Assembly (NCBI RefSeq): GCF_014645815.1
Contig: NZ_BMML01000033.1
Location: forward strand, 23,813-87,812
DNA from: Streptomyces fuscichromogenes
GTDB taxonomy: Bacteria > Actinomycetota > Actinomycetes > Streptomycetales > Streptomycetaceae
DNA length: 64,000 nt
Direction of reading: 5' to 3'
The first letter of the stretch is position 1, and every line of letters begins with the position of its first letter. The notes beneath the pieces were generated by a model, which searched no databases, was not told the DNA's origin, and was given only the letters and a program-made list of their open reading frames with translations. Below, in pieces: positions 15,459 to 24,581 of the stretch. The translations under genes were made by a program, and so were the position numbers.

Positions 15459-16462
15459 GTGCGCTCCATGGGGGTGTCGTGGGCCGGGTGGGCGGCCGGT
15501 TTGAGGTCGGGCCAGGTGAGGGTGGTGGCGCCCCAGGTCAGTCCGGCGCCGAACGCGGTCAGGCAGACGCGGTGCCCGCGCTGGAGGGTGCCGTCCGCGG
15601 AGGCCTGGGCCAGGGCGAGGGGGATGGAGGCGGCACCGGTGTTGCCGACGTACTCGATGTTCTGCACCCGCCGGTCGGCGTCGATCGCCAGGTGGCGGCC
15701 GACGGCGGCGGTGATGCGGGCGTTGGCCTGGTGGGGGACGATCCGGTCGACGTCCGCGAGGCGCCAGCGCGCGAGCTGGACCGCCTGGCGGGTGACGGCG
15801 GACATCCGGTCGACGGCGTGCCGGAACAGGTCCGGTCCCTGCATCTGCATGTGCCCGCCGTGCGGGACGACCAGGAGGTCGCGGTGGGCGCCGTCGCTGC
15901 CCAGCACCATCGGTCCGAGCGCGCCGGGCTCGGTGGCGGTGCCGGAGCGGAGCACGACGGCACCGGCGCCGTCGGCGAACAGCGGCCGGGTGGTGCGGTC
16001 GTCGGCGGCCGGCAACTGGGACATGCGGTCCGCGCCGACGACCAGGACCGTGCGGGCCGTGCGGGTGGTGATGAGTCCGGCGGCGGTGGCCAGGGCGTAC
16101 ACGAACCCGGTACACACGGCGGCGACGTCGAAGGCCGCCGTGCCGGTGAGGCCGAGGAGGGCGGCCACCGACGGGGCGGTGGCGGGCATCAGGTGGTCGG
16201 GGGTGGTGGTGGCGAGCACCACGGCGTCGACGTCGGTGCTGCCGGTGGACTCCAGCGCCCGGGCGGCCGCGGCGACCGCGAGGTCCGCGGTGGACACCTC
16301 GGCGGCCGCGATGCGCCGCTCCCGGATCCCGGTCCGGGAGCGGATCCACTCGTCGGTCGTGTCCAGCCCGGCGCACAGCTCGTCGTTCCGCACCACGCGG
16401 GGCGGGAGCACGGCACCGAGCCCGCAGAGCACGGCGGCCTGGCTCGCCTGGGGGGTGGTCAT
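15455..16462 (-). CDS. 3-oxoacyl-ACP synthase III (FabH-like ketosynthase)
   Basis: A 335-residue KASIII with the Cys-His-Asn triad in place: Cys117 (AAVCTGFVYA), His244 (IVPHQANARI) and Asn274 (YVGNTGAAS). Enzymes of this type condense an acyl-CoA starter with malonyl-ACP, or transfer an acyl group to another nucleophile. The neighbouring acylating dehydrogenase can supply acetyl- or propionyl-CoA. No ketoreductase, enoyl reductase or elongating ketosynthase is encoded nearby, so a single condensation or acyl transfer seems likely. Confidence 0.9.
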   Translation of the reverse strand: MTTPQASQAAVLCGLGAVLPPRVVRNDELCAGLDTTDEWIRSRTGIRERRIAAAEVSTADLAVAAAARALESTGSTDVDAVVLATTTPDHLMPATAPSVAALLGLTGTAAFDVAAVCTGFVYALATAAGLITTRTARTVLVVGADRMSQLPAADDRTTRPLFADGAGAVVLRSGTATEPGALGPMVLGSDGAHRDLLVVPHGGHMQMQGPDLFRHAVDRMSAVTRQAVQLARWRLADVDRIVPHQANARITAAVGRHLAIDADRRVQNIEYVGNTGAASIPLALAQASADGTLQRGHRVCLTAFGAGLTWGATTLTWPDLKPAAHPAHDTPMERT

Positions 16463-17496
16463 ACTCCCGCCTGGGGCTTCAGTCGGAGCGCGGTCTCGGC
16501 GATCAGGTCTTCCTGCCCGGCGACGACACCCCGCTGCCCGAGCGCGAAGAACAGGTCGACCGGATCGACCTGCTCGCGTTCGGCAGCCTGAAGGACCGGC
16601 TTCTTGAAACCGGAGAACACCCCGGCCAGTCCGCTGACCAGGCTCACCGAGTCGATGATCGGAGGGGCGGGCATCAGCTTCTCGTGGGCGATGTCCGCCG
16701 CGTGCAGCAGGGCCTTGAGGCCGATACCGGTGGCGTAGCCCAGACGCTCCAGGACCGCGACGACGACTTCCAGCTGGGTGTTGCCGGCGCCAGCGCCGAA
16801 GCCGCGCGCGCAGCCGTCGATGACGGTCGCGCCCGCGGCGACCGCGGCAACCGAGTTGGCGACGGCCATGCCGAGGTTGTTGTGCCCGTGGAAGATGACG
16901 GGCACGCCGACCGCCGCGGCGATCGCGCTGATCCGCTCGGTCACGTCCGCGGGGAGGTAGTGGCCGGCGGAGTCCATGATGCCGACCGCCTGCGCTCCCC
17001 ACCCGGCCATCAGGGCGCACTGCTCGGCGAGTTGGGCGGGGCTGGCCATGTGGCTCATGAGCAGCACGGCCTGCGCCTCGACTCCCATCTCGCGCAGCTC
17101 GCCCAGGTGCCGTTCGGTGATGTCGGCCTCGGTGCAGTGCGCGCCGATCCGGGCGACGTCCGCGCCGCGCGCGACCGCGTTGCGCAGGTCGTCGGAGGTT
17201 CCCCAGCCCGGGACCATGAATACGGCCATCTTGCTGTGGGTGAGGGCGTCGCGGACGGTGCTGAGCATCTCGTCGTCGCTGAGGCGGGCCCGGCCGATCT
17301 GGAGCGACGACGCCCCTAAGCCGTTGCCGTGTCCGACCTCCACCACGGGGACGCCGGCCGCGTCGGCGGCCGCCGCGTAGGCGCGCAGCTGCGCGGCGTC
17401 GAGCTGGTGGCGTGCGGCGTGGTGGCCGTCGCGCAGGGTCGGGTCGTAGATGAGGACCCGGGCGGGTGCGGTGGGTGTGTGGGTCATGGTGGTCAC
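16459..17496 (-). CDS. 4-hydroxy-2-oxovalerate aldolase
   Basis: A 345-residue DRE-TIM metallolyase: DPTLRDGHHA at the N-terminus (metal Asp and catalytic base region) and FHGHNNLGMAVANS with the HxH metal ligands (about residues 203-216). The enzyme splits 4-hydroxy-2-oxovalerate into pyruvate and acetaldehyde and channels the aldehyde into its partner dehydrogenase, whose gene overlaps it by GTGA. The GTG at 17496 is used because of this overlap and a GGAAAGG site; an ATG three codons later is possible. Confidence 0.92.
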   Translation of the reverse strand: MTTMTHTPTAPARVLIYDPTLRDGHHAARHQLDAAQLRAYAAAADAAGVPVVEVGHGNGLGASSLQIGRARLSDDEMLSTVRDALTHSKMAVFMVPGWGTSDDLRNAVARGADVARIGAHCTEADITERHLGELREMGVEAQAVLLMSHMASPAQLAEQCALMAGWGAQAVGIMDSAGHYLPADVTERISAIAAAVGVPVIFHGHNNLGMAVANSVAAVAAGATVIDGCARGFGAGAGNTQLEVVVAVLERLGYATGIGLKALLHAADIAHEKLMPAPPIIDSVSLVSGLAGVFSGFKKPVLQAAEREQVDPVDLFFALGQRGVVAGQEDLIAETALRLKPQAGV

Positions 17497-18362
17497 AGGG
17501 CCTTTCCGGTGGCGCGCTGCTCGGCAAGGAGGACGGCGGCGGCGTTGATGATGTGGAGGTTCCCGGCGTGGTCGGGCAGCCGGGTGCCGGTGGCGGTCAC
17601 CTCGGCGGCCACCGTGGCCTGGCCGTCGGTGACGTGGCAGGAGGTGAGGGTGAAGCCGGGGGTGCACCACGCCTGCGCCTGCTGTTCGGCGTCCTTGAGC
17701 GCGGCGTGGACGCGGGCCGGGTCCAGGCCGGGTGCCTGGACGGTCATCGCGACCCGGAACGGCGGCGGCGGGGTGGCGGGGCTGATGTTGACGAGGACCT
17801 TGGCCTGCGCGGCGCCGGTGAACGTGCGGATCGCGGCCTGGGTGGTGGCGATGTACTCGTCCAGGTTGATGCGGGTCGCCCGGCCCACCGTGGGGCTGGC
17901 GACGGTGGTGACCACCTCGATGTACGTGGCCGTCACGTCGCGGGTGATGGCGTGCAGGAGTGGGATGGAGGCCTGCCCGCCGCAGCTGATCAGGTTGATG
18001 TGGCCGTAGTCCGGGGCGTCGGCGCCGTTGACGGCCGGCACCACCGGGATGCCGAGGCTGCTCGGGGTGAGGTCGACCAGCAGCGGTGCCGCTCCCGACA
18101 GGGCGGACCAGTGCGTGGTGTGGGCGGCGGCGGACGTCGCGTCGAAGACGACGTCGAAGGGCCCGGCACCGACCAGGGCCATCACCCCGCCCGCCGAGGT
18201 CGCGCATCCAAGGGCTGCCGCGCGGCGCAGGCCCAGCGTCTTGGGGTCGCGTCCGACGACCAGGCCGCAGTCCAGGTGCGGCGAGGCCTGGATCTTCTCG
18301 ACCAGGTCGAGGCCGATCAGCCCGGCCCCCAGGACCGCGACGTTCAGTGAGTTGGTGGTCAT
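17493..18362 (-). CDS. Acetaldehyde dehydrogenase (acylating)
   Basis: A 289-residue enzyme with an N-terminal NAD-binding loop (VAVLGAGLIGLDLVEKI) and the catalytic Cys127 in NLISCGGQASIPL. It oxidises acetaldehyde or propanal to the acyl-CoA using NAD and CoA, in a complex with the aldolase encoded next. The ATG at 18362 has GAGGA nine bases upstream; a GTG two codons earlier is possible. It is part of the three-gene meta-cleavage-type module that here feeds a ketosynthase rather than an aromatic degradation pathway. Confidence 0.92.
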   Translation of the reverse strand: MTTNSLNVAVLGAGLIGLDLVEKIQASPHLDCGLVVGRDPKTLGLRRAAALGCATSAGGVMALVGAGPFDVVFDATSAAAHTTHWSALSGAAPLLVDLTPSSLGIPVVPAVNGADAPDYGHINLISCGGQASIPLLHAITRDVTATYIEVVTTVASPTVGRATRINLDEYIATTQAAIRTFTGAAQAKVLVNISPATPPPPFRVAMTVQAPGLDPARVHAALKDAEQQAQAWCTPGFTLTSCHVTDGQATVAAEVTATGTRLPDHAGNLHIINAAAVLLAEQRATGKAL

Positions 18363-18405
18363 GATCACCGTTCCTCGAAAGTGGTGGTGTGCAGAGGTGT
18401 CCGGG

Positions 18406-19314
18406 TCACATGGTCCGGACGCTGACGGGCGGCAGGTGGGGCGAGCTGGCCTCGATCACGGTGCCGGGGTGCAGTGGGAGGCTGGCGTGCACGGCGCCCG
18501 CCAGGACCAGGTCGCCGCGGCGCAGGCCGGCGCCGTGGCGGCCGAGCTGCCTCACCAGCCACACCACGGAGCTGAGCGGGCCGCCGAGAACCGCGGAGCC
18601 GGGCGCGCGCACCACGACCTCGTCGTCCACGCGGACGGTGATCTCCTCGGCGTCGAGGTCGAGACCGGCGTGCAGCGGGATCGCCTGGCCCGGTACGGCT
18701 CGGGCCGCGGCGGCGTTGTCCGCGACGCTGTCCTGGAGCGTCATCCGCCAGTCCCCGTACCGGGTGTCGATCACTTCCAGGGCGAGGAGCACCTCGCCGA
18801 CCGCTGCCTGGACCGTGTGCGCGTCGGCGTCGGGGCCGTGCAGGTCCGCGCCGAGACGGAAGGCGATCTCCGCCTCCACCCGGGGCATCACGAGCTGGCC
18901 CAAGGACAGGGTGCTGCCGCTGGGCAGGAGCATGTCGTCGAGCAGGACACCGGAGTCGGGCTGGTACACCCCGATCTGCCGCTGCATGGCCAGCGAGGTC
19001 AGCCCGACCTTGTGCCCGGCGATCCGGGCGCCGTGGGCCAGCCGCTGCTGGACGTTGGTCCACTGGATCCGGTAGGCGTCATCGAGGGTCAGGCCGGGGC
19101 GGCGGCGGGTGAGGTGCTCGATCGTCGTACGGGAGCGTTCGGCCGCCAGCAGGTCGCTCGCCGCCGCGGTCAGTCCGGCGTCCTGGAGCCGGCCGGGAGA
19201 GGTGAAGACCGCTAGGGCTCCGAATACCGGAGGCCAGTCGCGTCCTTCGGCGCCGCCGGGCGGGCAGTGGCCCGGTACGGGCGAATCGGCGGTGGGAGGG
19301 TGAGGCGTCGTCAT
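18406..19314 (-). CDS. 2-keto-4-pentenoate hydratase
   Basis: A 302-residue fumarylacetoacetate-hydrolase-superfamily protein. GHKVGLTSLAMQRQIGVYQP (about residues 99-118) and RVEAEIAFRL with its metal-binding Glu pair are diagnostic of the MhpD/DmpE group. It hydrates 2-keto-4-pentenoate to 4-hydroxy-2-oxovalerate, the aldolase substrate. The first 40 residues are extra compared with the usual 260-residue family and are low in complexity. AGGAG lies before the ATG. No ring-cleavage dioxygenase is present to supply its substrate. Confidence 0.88.
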   Translation of the reverse strand: MTTPHPPTADSPVPGHCPPGGAEGRDWPPVFGALAVFTSPGRLQDAGLTAAASDLLAAERSRTTIEHLTRRRPGLTLDDAYRIQWTNVQQRLAHGARIAGHKVGLTSLAMQRQIGVYQPDSGVLLDDMLLPSGSTLSLGQLVMPRVEAEIAFRLGADLHGPDADAHTVQAAVGEVLLALEVIDTRYGDWRMTLQDSVADNAAAARAVPGQAIPLHAGLDLDAEEITVRVDDEVVVRAPGSAVLGGPLSSVVWLVRQLGRHGAGLRRGDLVLAGAVHASLPLHPGTVIEASSPHLPPVSVRTM

Positions 19315-19390
19315 GCGTGCGCTCCTCTGCGGAGTTCGGGGAGGACCGAGGGGATCGGCGGCCCACTCTCAGGGGCAGCCGACCGGGGGA

Positions 19391-20107
19391 TCAGGCCGAA
19401 GGCTGGCCACACGGGGGCGGCCAGGGCAGGGCGCCGAGCCGGAGTACGGCGAAGGCCTCGCGGTGGCTGCCGGTGGTCATCGCGCCGCGGAACCGGGCGA
19501 GCGCCACCCCACCCTCGCCGGCGTAGTCCGCCTCCCCCTCCCCCTTGACCTGCGTGGAGTAGCAGGCGAGCGCGGACAGCTTGGCCTCGACGTCCGACGG
19601 CTGGAGGCTCTCGAAGAGCGAGGGGACGGATATCGGCGACCAGACCTCGTACCCGAGCACGGTGGCAACCCAGTGCCGTGGCCCGGCATCCGGGTAGCTG
19701 CGGCTCGCACCCTTCTCCAGCGCGCGCCGCACCAGGAGGTGGGCCTGCCTGTGATCGTGGGCGGCATCGGCCGCGTGGGGGACGTAGACGACCTCGGGAC
19801 GGGTCTGCCGCAGGATGCTCAGCACGCTCAGGAACTGCGCCCGGTCCCCCGGGTCGAGACCACCGTCCGGGAGGCGCAGGAAGTGGACGTTGCCGGCGGC
19901 CACGCCCAACTTGCCGGCCGCGGACTCGGCTTCACGCTCGCGCACCGGTCCCGCCTGCTGCGGAGCGGTGCCGTGAACGCCCTGCTCTCCCGACGTCAGG
20001 AACACGATGTGTACGGTGCGGCCCATCGCGGTGTGATGGGCGATGCTTCCCCCGCACCCGAGCGTCTCGTCATCGGGATGGGGTGCGAAGACCAGGGCAT
20101 CTGTCAC
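19391..20107 (-). CDS. PIG-L-family N-acetylglucosamine-type deacetylase
   Basis: A 238-residue zinc deacetylase: AHPDDE-type motif (FAPHPDDETLGCGG, residues 7-20) and the second ligand His in HDHRQAH. The family removes acetyl from GlcNAc-containing small molecules in mycothiol and several antibiotic pathways. It is first in the leftward operon, 76 bases before the hydratase. Its GTG start at 20107 has GAGGT upstream. The product amine could be the acceptor for an acyl group built by the downstream enzymes; this is speculative. Confidence 0.88.
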   Translation of the reverse strand: MTDALVFAPHPDDETLGCGGSIAHHTAMGRTVHIVFLTSGEQGVHGTAPQQAGPVREREAESAAGKLGVAAGNVHFLRLPDGGLDPGDRAQFLSVLSILRQTRPEVVYVPHAADAAHDHRQAHLLVRRALEKGASRSYPDAGPRHWVATVLGYEVWSPISVPSLFESLQPSDVEAKLSALACYSTQVKGEGEADYAGEGGVALARFRGAMTTGSHREAFAVLRLGALPWPPPCGQPSA

Positions 20108-20287
20108 TTATGACCTCGCCGAAGAAGGAGTTGTGACGGGTGGCTTCTGCCTGGCGCTCACGGGCCGGGCGGGCCGGGCGCCGCCGGCCCGTGTCGTCCG
20201 GCGGCGGTGCGTTGCACACCCAAGGTTGGGCTCAACTGTTCGATGCAGTCGACAGGTTGAGGGGGGTCCCGCAGGGGGTCCCCTTGC

Positions 20288-20325
20288 GTCAAGCAGTAAC
20301 CGTTCATGAACGCTGAGTGCTTGAC
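20288..20325. promoter_or_regulatory. Nested inverted repeats over a regulator start
   Basis: GTCAAGCA (20288-20295) and TGCTTGAC (20318-20325) are exact complements flanking the palindrome CGTTCATGAACG (20301-20312), which contains the ATG at 20306. It lies between the divergent operon and regulator, a position for shared or self-control. Confidence 0.55.
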
Positions 20326-21649
20326 TGGCGGTGTGGCAGCATCCACCCCGCACCCGCTCGTCCTTGCCCGCCAAGCGGCCGACAAGACGATGGACGAATT
20401 CGTGGCCGGCATCCACGCCGCCGCAGGTCGGCGTGGCCTGCACTCCGGTACGGACGAGGCGCGGGTGCGCAAATGGCAGCGCGGCGTCAAACCGAACGCG
20501 GAATCCCAGATCTACATCGCCGAGGCCCTGGGCTGGCCCGAAAGTATCGTCCGGGCCGACGACTGGCCGAACTGGCTGCCGCTCACCGCCAACGGGGTCA
20601 TTCCCTTCGGCCCCCACAGCTCCGTGCCCGCCCTGAGAGAGGCCCTGCTGACCGCCATGGAACGCCGAAATTTCCTGACGATCTCCGGTACCGCGTTGTC
20701 CGCCCTGGCCGCGGACTGGGCCGGCGGCTCCCACGACACGCTCGCTCGGGCCCGGGACGGCAAGCAACAGGTCAGCGAGGATCTCGTCGCCTTCCTGGAG
20801 TCCTCCACCCGGTACCTGGCCGCTCTCCCTACTGAGCAGCGGCAGCACACTCCGGCTCTGCTGGACGCGCAGCTGGCGACCGTGACCGAACTCCTCGAAC
20901 ACGGTCGCTGCACGGCTGGGCTCAGGCTGCGCCTGCACACCCTCGCGGCCTCCCTGGCCCAGACGACCGGCTGGCATCGCTTCGACCTGGGGCACCACAC
21001 CGACGCCAGCCAGCTCTGGATCGCCGGTCTGCACAACGCCCACGCGGTCGGTGACCGCGACATGGGCGCCGGCTTCCTGGGCGACCTCGCCTACCAGGCC
21101 GCCTGGCGCGGCCAGCACACCACGGCGGCCGACATCCTCGAACACGCCCTGACCCGCGCTGAGAGCCCCGCCGCCCGCTGCCTCCTCCAACTCCGCCTCG
21201 CCCGTACCCTCGCCGCACGCCACGACCCCGCCGAACGTCGGGCCGTACTGCGCGCCCTCGCTGCGGCCGAACAGCACCTCAACGACGCGGGCACTGACCG
21301 TCCCAGTTGGTGCGCCTGGGTATCGGAGGCCGACGTCGCCGTCGACTCCGGCCAGACGCTCCTCGATCTCGGCGACACCCGCCGCGCCCACCAGCTCATC
21401 ACCGAGGGCGAACACCTCCTGCCCGCCTCGCGGGACAAGACGAAGGGTGTGTTCCTCACCTACCAGGCCACGAGCTACCTCGACCAGGAAGAACCCGAGC
21501 CTGCCGCAGCGGCCGCCACGGAGGCGCTGCTCCTGGCTCGCCGTATCGGCGCCCCCCGCTGCATCAAGCTCGTCGAAAACCTCCTCCCCCGCTTCCAGCC
21601 CTACACCCGGACCCAGGGAGTTCCCGAACTCCTTGCCGCCGCCGCGTAA
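20306..21649 (+). CDS. HTH regulator with TPR-like repeats, divergent from the biosynthetic operon
   Basis: A 447-residue protein. The N-terminal 90 residues are an XRE-like DNA-binding region (LARQAADKTMDEFVAGIH, RVRKWQRGVKPNAESQIY). A hydrophobic stretch near residue 125 (RRNFLTISGTALSALAADWA) precedes about 300 residues of helical repeats. The layout is that of Streptomyces TPR regulators of secondary metabolism and development. The ATG at 20306 lies in a palindrome and lacks a clear ribosome site; a GTG at 20333 is an alternative. Divergence from the PIG-L gene suggests it controls that operon. Confidence 0.7.
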   Translation: MNAECLTGGVAASTPHPLVLARQAADKTMDEFVAGIHAAAGRRGLHSGTDEARVRKWQRGVKPNAESQIYIAEALGWPESIVRADDWPNWLPLTANGVIPFGPHSSVPALREALLTAMERRNFLTISGTALSALAADWAGGSHDTLARARDGKQQVSEDLVAFLESSTRYLAALPTEQRQHTPALLDAQLATVTELLEHGRCTAGLRLRLHTLAASLAQTTGWHRFDLGHHTDASQLWIAGLHNAHAVGDRDMGAGFLGDLAYQAAWRGQHTTAADILEHALTRAESPAARCLLQLRLARTLAARHDPAERRAVLRALAAAEQHLNDAGTDRPSWCAWVSEADVAVDSGQTLLDLGDTRRAHQLITEGEHLLPASRDKTKGVFLTYQATSYLDQEEPEPAAAAATEALLLARRIGAPRCIKLVENLLPRFQPYTRTQGVPELLAAAA

Positions 21650-22016
21650 CACCGCACACCAGGCACGCCACATCCTGATGCGGGCGGCGGCCGCCGCCCG
21701 GGTCGTCTGAAGGCCGACCTGCGCACCGAAGGGACCGCTGGCAACCTTCACGAGGTCCAGGTTCGGCAGCGGACCAGAGGACACCAGGAGGCACTCACGG
21801 CGGGGCACAAGCTGATCCACGAGCACCCCTCCCTTTCGAACGGGATTGCGATACCGAAATACAAGACCGGGACTCCAGCCCGCACAGGCTCACAAAGGGG
21901 GCTCACAACGGATAACGGCCCCTGTCTGACCGCGCCCGCCACTACGCTCAGTTGCCCTGGCTCGTTCTGATGGGTGGAACATCCAGCCGAATCCGGCCCC
22001 TGAGGAGGCATCCGGC
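21650..22016. other. Intergenic region, 367 bp
   Basis: No gene or hairpin is convincing. The last 60 bases hold a -10-like TACGCT near 21944 and a GAGGAGG ribosome site for the next start. Confidence 0.5.
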
Positions 22017-23414
22017 ATGACGCTCAGTGAGGTCTCGGCTGAGACGGCGAACACGGCCCTGGCCGAGCTGATCGAGACCGCCAAGATCAGCAAGCATGCG
22101 CTGGCCCGCCGCGTGAACGCCCTGGCCGAGGAAGCCGGCGAGCCCCGCTCGTACACCCAGACCAGCGTGAAGAACTGGACGCGGGGCATGGTCCCCCGCG
22201 AGCCCGTGCCCCGGTTCATAGCCCAGGCACTGGCCGAACGATTAGGCCGGCCCGTCGACCCGGCCGAGATCGGCATGCCCGCCTCCCGCCGGAAGACCGC
22301 CGACGTCGGCCTGGACTTTCACCGGGACACCCACACCGCCGTCCACAACGCCTCCCAGTTCTGGAGCACCGTGCACCGCCGTAGCCTCCTCACCGGCGCT
22401 TTCGCTCTCGGCGCCTACACCACACCGCTCAGCCGGTGGCTCGCCGTCCCTGAGGACCCGGACGCCTCCCACCCCGGGAACCGCCGCGTCGGCCGCCACG
22501 ACCTGGACGCACTGTGGGAGGCCGCCGCCCACGCGCAGCGCCAGGACTCCCGGTACGGCGGAGGCACCCGCGAGGCCTCCCAGGTCGACCGCATCCTGCG
22601 CGAGCGCGCCGTCCCCCTCCTGCACGGCGGCTACACCGACGCCGTGGGCCGGGAACTGTACGCCGGCACCGCCGAACTCGCGCGCGTCGCCGGGTGGAGC
22701 GCACTCGACATGGGGCACCATGCCCTCGCTCAACGCCACTTCATCCAGGCCCTGCGGATGGCGAAAGCCGCAGGCAGCATGAATGTGGGCTGCCACGTCC
22801 TGACCAACTTGGCCCTCCAGACGACCCTGCGCGGCTACCCCGACGCGGCCGTGGACATGGCGCAGGGCGCTTTCGAGCGCGCCCGCCACAAGGCGGCCCC
22901 CCGAGTCCTCGCGTTCGCCAAGCTGATCGAGGCCCGCGCGCACGCCCGCCTCGGGGACCGCCGTTCCGCCGCGGCCGCCCTCGCCCACTCCGAACGGCTC
23001 CTCGAACGTGCGGACACCGTCCCCGGGAACGAGCCCTCATGGATCCGCTACTACACGCCGGCCCGGATGAGTGCCGACGCCGTCGAGATCCACCGCGACC
23101 TGAACCTGCCCGACGCCGCTCTGCGGTGGAACGAGCGCGCCACACCCATGTCCGCGACCGACTTCACCCGCTCCGTCGGCCTGCGCATGACCCTAGTAGC
23201 CACTGCCCACATCCAGCGCGGCGAACTGGACCGGGCTCTCGCCGACGGACAGCGAGCGATCGTCATCCTCAGCAGCGTGCGCTCCGCCCGCGCCGCCGAC
23301 TATCTCAGCGATGTCGTACGCACCATGGGGCCATGGCGTCGCGACCCCCGAGTCGCCGGCTTCTCCCAGCGCGCCCATCAGGCCATCGTCCTCAGCACAA
23401 CGAGGACTTCCTGA
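22017..23414 (+). CDS. NsdA-like TPR regulator
   Basis: A 465-residue protein with an N-terminal HTH-like part (TAKISKHALARRVNALAEEAG, then SVKNWTRGMVPR), a hydrophobic segment around residue 127 (RRSLLTGAFALGAYTTPLS) and C-terminal TPR-like helices. This architecture matches Streptomyces regulators of the NsdA kind, which restrain sporulation and antibiotic production. GAGGAGG precedes the ATG at good spacing. It is the second such regulator in a row next to the biosynthetic operon. Confidence 0.7.
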   Translation: MTLSEVSAETANTALAELIETAKISKHALARRVNALAEEAGEPRSYTQTSVKNWTRGMVPREPVPRFIAQALAERLGRPVDPAEIGMPASRRKTADVGLDFHRDTHTAVHNASQFWSTVHRRSLLTGAFALGAYTTPLSRWLAVPEDPDASHPGNRRVGRHDLDALWEAAAHAQRQDSRYGGGTREASQVDRILRERAVPLLHGGYTDAVGRELYAGTAELARVAGWSALDMGHHALAQRHFIQALRMAKAAGSMNVGCHVLTNLALQTTLRGYPDAAVDMAQGAFERARHKAAPRVLAFAKLIEARAHARLGDRRSAAAALAHSERLLERADTVPGNEPSWIRYYTPARMSADAVEIHRDLNLPDAALRWNERATPMSATDFTRSVGLRMTLVATAHIQRGELDRALADGQRAIVILSSVRSARAADYLSDVVRTMGPWRRDPRVAGFSQRAHQAIVLSTTRTS

Positions 23415-23613
23415 CCACAACGGACCAGAAGAACCGGGCCGAGCAGGATAGTGGTCTGGCGGTGGCGTGGCGTGAGCGGACGGCGCGCGGTGTGGGCAGG
23501 CCGTGCTGGCGTCTCACGGGTCGGCTGCCGTGATGGCTCAGAGCGTCTCCGCCAAACGGAGCCTAAGCTCAGGTCCGTTCGGTTGCGGACGGCCATACCG
23601 TGAGGAGCACTGC

Positions 23614-24555
23614 ATGTTGTTGAGGCCCGGCGCCACCTGCGATCAGGCGGTCAAGCTGCTAGAAAGCTTGACCTGGCATGGGCTCACCGACGTTCAGAAC
23701 GCTGTCCCGTATATCCCCAGGCACGTGCCCGTTGTGCGGGACTTGGAGAGTGACGAAGCAAAGGCCTGGGAGATAGCCATCATCCCGGTGGTACGCCAGT
23801 ACGACCAATGGACCGCTCAGGCCGCGGCCGAGCTCCTGGAGACGTTCGCCGACCAGGCCGTAGCCGCGCGGCTACGCGGGGAGCGCTACAACGCCATCGT
23901 GCACGGCCAGTTCACTCCGGACCGGTGGACATTCTTGATCAACACCGAACTGAACGACCTGCGCACCTACTTCACCGAAATGGCCAATGAACTGCGCCGC
24001 GTACAGGACCGGTTCACCGGGCACCGGGTACGAACGGTGGTCCTGGACACCAACGACCTGCTGCACTGCATGCGCTTCGACAAGATTCCCTGGCATCGGC
24101 TCTTCGGCCCGGGTACGTCGGTGATGATCCCGCACGTCGTGATCGACGAGATCGACAAGAAGTCGTACGACACCCACGACACCGGCGTCCGGAAGCGGGC
24201 CCGTGCAGTCTTCGCGCTCCTGGAGCAGACGCTCGCCCAGATCGAGACGGCCGGCCGTGCCGTCGTCAACAACGGGGAGACCGTCGTCGACGTCCTACTG
24301 GACGAGCCCGGGCACGTGCGGCTCCCGAACAACGACGATGAGATCGTCGCCCGCGCCTGCCTTCTGCAGCAGGCCATCGCCCCGGCTCCGGTCACTGTGG
24401 TCACCGGGGACAACGGGATGCGGGCACGTGCGCTGTCCTGGGGGCTGAAGGCGAAAGTCCTGAACGAGAAGTACAAGATCGAACGGCTGAGCGCCGCAGA
24501 GAAAGCGGACAACGAGCAGGCCATCACCTTCGAGGTACCGGTCGAAGACGAATAG
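23614..24555 (+). CDS. PIN-domain protein
   Basis: A 313-residue protein. The C-terminal half is a PIN nuclease fold: TVVLDTNDLLH (first Asp), HVVIDEIDKKS, NNDDEIVARACLLQ and VTGDNGMRARAL give the four acidic clusters that bind metal in RNA-cleaving PIN domains. The arrangement resembles the PIN domain of PhoH2-type proteins, but no PhoH ATPase follows. The N-terminal 130 residues are helical and unassigned. GAGGAG precedes the ATG. A solitary long PIN protein could be a toxin or an RNA-processing enzyme. Confidence 0.75.
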   Translation: MLLRPGATCDQAVKLLESLTWHGLTDVQNAVPYIPRHVPVVRDLESDEAKAWEIAIIPVVRQYDQWTAQAAAELLETFADQAVAARLRGERYNAIVHGQFTPDRWTFLINTELNDLRTYFTEMANELRRVQDRFTGHRVRTVVLDTNDLLHCMRFDKIPWHRLFGPGTSVMIPHVVIDEIDKKSYDTHDTGVRKRARAVFALLEQTLAQIETAGRAVVNNGETVVDVLLDEPGHVRLPNNDDEIVARACLLQQAIAPAPVTVVTGDNGMRARALSWGLKAKVLNEKYKIERLSAAEKADNEQAITFEVPVEDE

Positions 24556-24581
24556 TGGCCGGCCGCCGCGGGCGGGAATCC

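Noticed and set aside
15455..17527. One 690-codon minus-strand protein covering ketosynthase and more
   Set aside because: Only the last 335 codons are the KASIII. The upstream part is the wrong frame of the aldolase gene, which has its own clear motifs and overlap start.
20108..21826. A 572-codon minus-strand frame
   Set aside because: Antisense to the TPR regulator, low-complexity Gly/Arg/Val, no motif.
22450..22465. GACCCGGA octamer like a TraB recognition sequence
   Set aside because: A single occurrence inside a gene in GC-rich DNA; recognition loci need clustered copies.
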